From contig JAJTTP010000002.1 in NCBI GenBank assembly GCA_023313575.1, positions 2,356,001 through 2,420,000 of the forward strand: a DNA stretch of 64,000 nt, given 5' to 3'. A program made the translations under genes and the position numbers. The number at the start of each line of letters is the position of its first letter. The stretch's first letter is position 1. Positions 60,091 to 64,000 of the stretch are shown here, in pieces. The DNA is from Eutypella sp. D-1. Its lineage: Eukaryota; Ascomycota; Sordariomycetes; Xylariales; Diatrypaceae. The notes below the pieces were generated by a model. That model saw only the letters and a program-made list of their open reading frames with translations, had not been told where the DNA came from and ran no database searches.

Positions 60091-62042
60091 GGTTGACGGG
60101 AAAGAGAACGGACGTCTCTTCTATGTATGCTGCAGGATGGTTTCACGGACGGCCTCCAAGTCTATGGGTCGAGATGGCTGGGGGTTGAACGGGAGAGGGC
60201 ATATCAAGAACAAGGGCAGCGGCCACGCATGTTATATAGGGGTCGTTCTCCTCGCATGCCTCCCGATAAAGCTACTAGTCCCGACGTGAACGATCTAGCA
60301 AGTGTCGCTCACAAGTTAGGCGGCTCCAGTGCTTATCTACAGGACAGCGCGAGCGGCAATACCCAGATTGACAGGATAGCGCCTCCTAAAGCTGGGGTAA
60401 GGGTTCTCGTTAGGTAATAGCAGATTCGATATCTCGGGGCCCCACGGAATCTCCTCACTGCGATCCTGGTTTGAAGTTCCCCAGGTCCCAATTGTTTTTT
60501 GACGAGGGTTATGAGGAGTCTCGTGCTTCTCGCGTTTCGAAATTTTGCCTCAGTGCTAACCTGAGGTGCATAATCTCTCCCTCCCGCATGTCACACGAAC
60601 CGTCAAAACCAGATCCTCGGGTATCTACAGGCTTGGTTTAACTACGGTAAAGTTAAATTCTAGTTTAGGTCCGGACTCTAACCTACTCGAGTAAAAATAG
60701 TAGCTGCTGTGCGTAACGGCCCAGGGAATAATGTCGCCATTCTTCTCTCCAACTCGCTCGCTTCTTCCTAGTCTGAGGGCTCTCTAGCTGGCTGGCTAGG
60801 GCTGGGTTCGAAGAGAGGAGAGGGGGAAGAGCATAGGAGAGATGGGGAGTCTAACAGGCACGCACTAGCTCTAGTTAATAGTTAGGACGACATCGCGGCT
60901 GAGAAGATAATCCCTATATAAAAGCTTACCTGACTTGTCCCGTCTTCTCGCGTGGCAAACCCTGGACACCAACTAAACCACTTCGGGAGAAAATAGCAGT
61001 CGGGCCCGCAGCGTCCTGGGAGGCTACACTTGACGGGCCTAGCGTTCTCGTGCGCCCGGCGCCGCAAGGGTGGTGGACTATGCCGTTAGGCTCGGAAGAT
61101 AAGCATTATCTATAACCAATATCAGGGCGGTAAGAGCCCCTGACTCGTTGGTCGGCGAATGAGAGGGTGATATTTCCCACTCACCTTTTAACTAGATAAA
61201 AACCACCCTTAGCCGTATCTGTTTCCTGTTCTTTCAGATTAGCATCTAAACGGACATAGACAAACTGGTCATGTGAGAGATGACTTGGATAAGAGATATT
61301 GTCGGGATGCCAACTAGATAGTGCGTACAGAGTGGCAGGTTTACATACATACATATTAAACCACCTGCCTTGGAGACATCGTGCATTTAATATCGTCGTC
61401 TCGTGGAAAGACAGAACTAGAAGTTGCCAGCTAAGCCCCTTGAGGTTAAGATAGCAGTCAGGACGAAGATAGCTTCCAACCATAGGTGTGGGGCGACATA
61501 CCTACCGGGTGGGCCGATGGGACTGCCCCGGCGTCCCCACACGTCTCCCCCCACCGACCCGACCAGGCCGCGAGGCCGGACGGGAAGCGAAACTGCAATT
61601 CTTACCAATTACTACACATCGCCAGCCTCCGACCAGTCCAGTCCAGTCCAGCGTTTCCCTTCCCCGGCTCTAAAGACCCCGCGAGATCTGGAAGTCCTTG
61701 AGATGAGTCGATGTCGTGCCATTTCCTGTTCGTGATCATGAGGTTTACTGTGACTTCGCTTTCTTAATTTAAAAAAAAAAGTTGTTCCAAAGGGGTCTTC
61801 GTAATCTTTGATATACATTTATTTATAAAGTAGATATCCGTCTGTATGGCTATATAGGTGGATGTAGCACGGCATTTTGAGTTGCAACGCGTCCAATCAA
61901 GAAGTAAATAACCGACCGGTATACCACGGTCTAAGTAATCTTCTTTCCGACTCCGTCGATTTTCAATTATATACGCCAATACTGAGAAGAAGCATTGGAG
62001 TTTGATAAAAATCTCCTATATTATATCCGCAAAAACAAAAAC
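60091..62042. other. Divergent intergenic region, 2.0 kb
   Basis: Between the head-to-head UNC93-like and flavin oxidase genes, so it contains both promoters. AT-rich near 61740-62000 with a run of A. Short GGACT/AGTCC-type repeats at about 61636-61652. No gene seen. Confidence 0.5.
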
Positions 62043-63983
62043 ATGGCGTCTTCCCGGGAAACCACCAGGGTGATCGTGGTCGGCGGCGGCGGCACCATGG
62101 GGTCGTCGACGGCGCTGCACCTGATACGGTCGGGCTACACGCCGTCGAACATCACGGTGCTCGACACGTATCCGATACCGTCGGCGCAGTCGGCCGGAAA
62201 CGACCTGAACAAGATCATGGGGGTGATGATACGGAATAAGGTCGACGTGCAGCTCAGCCTCGAGGCGCGCGACATGTGGAAGAACGACGAGCTGTTCAGG
62301 CCCTTCTTCCACAATACCGGCAGAGTAAGTTCGAAGAAGTCCAGCCACCCCCCCACCGAGATAGGTCGCCCGGCACGCTAACGCGAACTCCCAGCTTGAC
62401 TGCGAACACACCGAGAAGGGCGTGGCGTCCCTCCGGGAAGAGTACCAGGCCCTCCTCGACGCCAACGTCGGTCTGGAGAAGACGCACGAGTGGCTCGAGA
62501 GCGAGGACGAGATCCTGGCCAAGATGCCGCTCCTACAGCGCGAGCAGATCAAGGTGAGTGATTGAGATATTAGGCAACGGAGCGACGTTCGATCGATCAG
62601 TCTCTCTCGCCCCGGGACCGCAGTTGCTAATCATGATTGGTGGGGTCGCACGGCAGGGGTGGAAGGGCATTTTCAGCCACGACGGGGGCTGGCTGGCCGC
62701 CGGCAAGGCTATTAATGCCATTGGCGAGGTGCTGCGGGAACGCGGTGTGAACTTCGGGTTTGGCAGGTGAGCAATAATAACCCAGACAGAAACCTCTTCC
62801 TATCCTCCACCTCTCTTTATGAAATTCCTTTGAGAAATCATCATCCCCGTCAGGTTTCTTCTGCGGCTCCCTTGCTGATTATGACGCAGCGCCGGGTCTT
62901 TCAAGCGACCCCTGTTCGCGGACGACGGGACGACCTGCGTCGGCGTCGAGACGGAGAACGGCGCCAAGTACTTCGCCGACAAGGTGGTCCTCGCCGCCGG
63001 CGCCTGGAGCCCGGCTCTCGTGGACCTCGAGGACCAGTGCTGTTCCAAGGTAAGGGGAAAATAAAAAAAACCCCGTTCCTCCTCGATGGGGAGAAGAGAG
63101 AGAAGCGGGGACATGGCGTGTGTAAAAACTGACTGACTGATTGCGATGGTACGCTCCAGGCCTGGGTTTACGCCATGTTACAGCTGACGCCCGAGGAGGC
63201 GGCCGAGTACAAGGATACGCCTGTGGTGTATAACGGGGACATCGGGTTTTTCTTCGAGCCCAACGAGTTGAGTCTCATCTCCCGGCTAACCTATACGTTC
63301 CTTCCCGTACTTACCGACACACACCACACAGGGAGGGGATCATCAAAGTATGCGACGAATTCCCGGGATTCACGCGGTACAAGCGACACCGACCGTACGG
63401 AGCGGCGGGACCCAAGCTAGTGTCGGTGCCGCGGTCGCACGCGAAGCACCCGACGGACACGTACCCGGAGGCGTCGGAGGCCAACATCCGGCGGGCGATC
63501 GCGACGTTCCTACCGCGGCACACGGATAAGCCGCTCTTTAACCGCGCGCTCTGCTGGTGCACCGACACCGCGGACGCCGCCCTGCTCGTCTGCGAGCACC
63601 CGCGCTGGAAGAACTTCGTCCTTGCTACGGGCGACAGCGGGTGAGTTTTTTTTTGTTGTTAGAGCCCGGACAAGAAAAAGGACGGAAGCGACTGTTTGAA
63701 CTTTTCTTTGGTTTATTTTATTTTTTTTATTTTTTATTTTTATTTTTTTGTTTTTGGCTAATCACTTCGTCTTCGCAGACACACATTCAAGCTCCTCCCC
63801 AACATCGGCAAGCACATAGTTGAGCTGCTGGAGGGCACGCTGGCCGCGGACCTGGCGCAGGCATGGCGCTGGCGGCCCGGCACCGGCGACGCGCGCCAGT
63901 CGCGCCGCGCCGCGCCCGCCAAGGACCTCGCGGATATGCCCGGCTGGAACCACGATCCCCCCGTTTCCAAGGCGAACTTGTAG
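62043..63983 (+). CDS. FAD-dependent amine oxidase, fructosyl-amino-acid-oxidase-like, seven exons
   Basis: Exons 62043-62324, 62395-62553, 62657-62766, 62890-63049, 63160-63266, 63332-63640 and 63779-63983 give 443 aa; all frames join. The Rossmann motif VIVVGGGGTMGSSTALHL is at about 9-26, followed by VLDTYPIPSAQSAGNDLNK, typical of amadoriases and related sarcosine/pipecolate oxidases. CWCTDTAD at about 347-354 matches the site where FAD is bound covalently to Cys. GWKGIFSHDGGW and GIIKVCDEFPGFT are further family blocks. Reaction: oxidises a secondary amine (probably glycated amino acid) with O2, giving H2O2. Many relatives end in a peroxisomal SKL; this one ends ANL, which is not a standard signal. 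Intron 5 has the weak donor GTTGAG. Intron 6 is T-rich. Substrate choice is inferred. Confidence 0.87.
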
Positions 63984-64000
63984 GCGGTAGGGTTGGAAAG

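Noticed and set aside
1..64000. CRISPR arrays, operons, 5S rRNA or bacterial elements
   Set aside because: No regularly spaced repeats or conserved RNA segments seen; gene structure is eukaryotic throughout.

Overview
This window looks like nuclear DNA of a filamentous ascomycete (Pezizomycotina, most likely Sordariomycetes). The genes carry many short introns (about 48-240 bp) with GTRAGT-like donors, CTAAC-like branch sites and YAG acceptors. The families are typical of that group: a NoxA-type NADPH oxidase, a class I myosin, an opsin-like HSP30-family protein, an Flc/TRP-like channel, a Gpr1/Fun34/YaaH acetate transporter, a DUF7918 protein and a DUF4470-MYND protein. I assembled exon structures by hand from splice signals and reading-frame continuity. 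No bacterial operons, CRISPR arrays, rRNA, convincing tRNA or intact transposons were seen.

Layout: 163-2420 (+) ferric-chelate reductase; 2866-6683 (-) DUF4470/MYND zinc-finger protein; 8389-10756 (-) TRP/Flc-like membrane protein; 13883-15057 (+) opsin-related protein lacking the retinal lysine; 16187-16787 (+) exon-junction-complex protein Y14/RBM8; 17718-19746 (-) amidase; 20863-22067 (+) SAM methyltransferase with an apparent one-base frameshift; 22795-24411 (+) DHHC palmitoyltransferase (Pfa4-like); 25037-28971 (-) class I myosin; 36093-38041 (+) NoxA; 39148-40940 (+) F-box protein; 41865-43044 (-) DUF7918 protein; 44534-45579 (-) acetate permease-like protein; 54671-55780 (+) RBR E3 ubiquitin ligase; 57749-60090 (-) UNC93-like transporter; 62043-63983 (+) fructosyl-amino-acid-oxidase-like flavoenzyme.

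Two long gene-poor stretches stand out: 28972-36092 (7.1 kb) and 45580-54670 (9.1 kb). The first contains possible decayed coding sequence near 30.3-33.1 kb. The second ends in a region dense in TACCTA/TAGGTA motifs.

The genes do not form an obvious cluster or a clear new system. There are loose themes: three flavin- or heme-linked redox enzymes (ferric reductase, NoxA, amine oxidase), actin/membrane growth genes (myosin I, NoxA, palmitoyltransferase) and ubiquitin/SUMO-linked genes (F-box, RBR, a DUF7918 protein with SUMO-interacting-like motifs). The best leads are the 18-bp CGG-N12-CCG palindrome in the shared amidase/methyltransferase promoter, the methyltransferase frameshift, the retinal-lysine-less opsin relative and a myosin start codon that sits alone in its own exon.
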